A stretch of 5,147 bases of DNA, taken from contig CABRDB010000027.1 in NCBI GenBank assembly GCA_902469555.1, positions 1 through 5,147 on the forward strand. Reading direction: 5' to 3'. The notes under the pieces were generated by a model. The model was not told the DNA's origin, searched no databases, and saw nothing but the letters and a program-made list of their open reading frames with translations. Within the stretch, counting starts at the first letter, position 1. Each line of letters starts with the position of its first letter. The position numbers and the translations under genes are program-made. Origin of the DNA: an uncultured Collinsella sp. Its GTDB lineage: Bacteria > Actinomycetota > Coriobacteriia > Coriobacteriales > Coriobacteriaceae. Below, one piece after another: positions 5,065-5,147 of this stretch.

Positions 5065-5147
5065 TGCCGTTAACCCGTCCCGGTCCGCCCCCGGCATGTC
5101 GTCGACGCCTTCGGCTCAGTCTCATATCCGCGGATACCGTTCTGTCG
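5065..5147. other. Window edge, coding direction unresolved
   Basis: Two readings are open. On the + strand ATG 5096 begins a frame open to the edge (MSSTPSAQSHIRGYRSV), but no ribosome site precedes it; the same frame also opens at ATG 5027 inside the hairpin. On the minus strand a frame open from the edge ends at TAA (5070-5072), 5 bases before the 5029-5064 hairpin; another minus frame stops at 5122-5124. The sequence within the window cannot decide between them. A 12-bp perfect palindrome TATCCGCGGATA lies at 5125-5136. Confidence 0.3.

Noticed and set aside
5125..5136. Perfect palindrome TATCCGCGGATA at the window edge
   Set aside because: A single 12-bp palindrome in a possible coding region is expected now and then by chance; no supporting context.
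1..5147. CRISPR array, tRNA, rRNA, insertion sequence or phage genes
   Set aside because: No spaced repeat series, no tRNA-like cloverleaf or conserved rRNA segment, and no transposase or integrase motif was seen in any frame.

Overview
The window looks like ordinary chromosomal DNA from a GC-rich Gram-positive bacterium. The best guess is an actinobacterium of the class Coriobacteriia, such as Collinsella. This rests on the GC-rich coding style, the strong AGGAG-type ribosome sites, the short monocistronic layout with GC-rich stem-loop terminators, and the character of the four conserved proteins. It is an inference, since no marker gene is present.

Layout, left to right. A GC-rich terminator (29-63) ends a gene lying outside the window. 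A 56-codon ORF of unknown function follows (109-279, +). Next is argH, argininosuccinate lyase (398-1828, +), which ends at a strong terminator (1873-1906). About 300 bases without a convincing gene lead to ndk, nucleoside diphosphate kinase (2205-2609, +). This stretch carries a short tandem-like direct repeat and a likely ndk promoter. ndk is convergent with rpiB, ribose-5-phosphate isomerase B (2785-3252, -). The gap between them holds one terminator per strand, a small inverted repeat between those terminators, and an exact 15-base direct repeat flanking the whole block. rpiB is divergent from a gene for an iron-sulfur L-cysteine desulfidase of the CyuA/YhaM family (3524-4843, +). The last 300 bases hold three stem-loops, one of them about 99 nt long and nearly continuously paired, then an unresolved stretch running off the window.

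The four main genes are metabolically separate: last step of arginine synthesis, nucleotide balance, pentose phosphate pathway, and cysteine breakdown to pyruvate, ammonia and sulfide. Each appears to be its own transcription unit, so I see no operon and no defence or mobile system. The points most worth a second look are the small ORF with three nested in-frame ribosome-site/ATG modules, the direct repeats around ndk, the unusually cysteine-rich CyuA homologue with a small overlapping upstream ORF, and the long structured element downstream of it.
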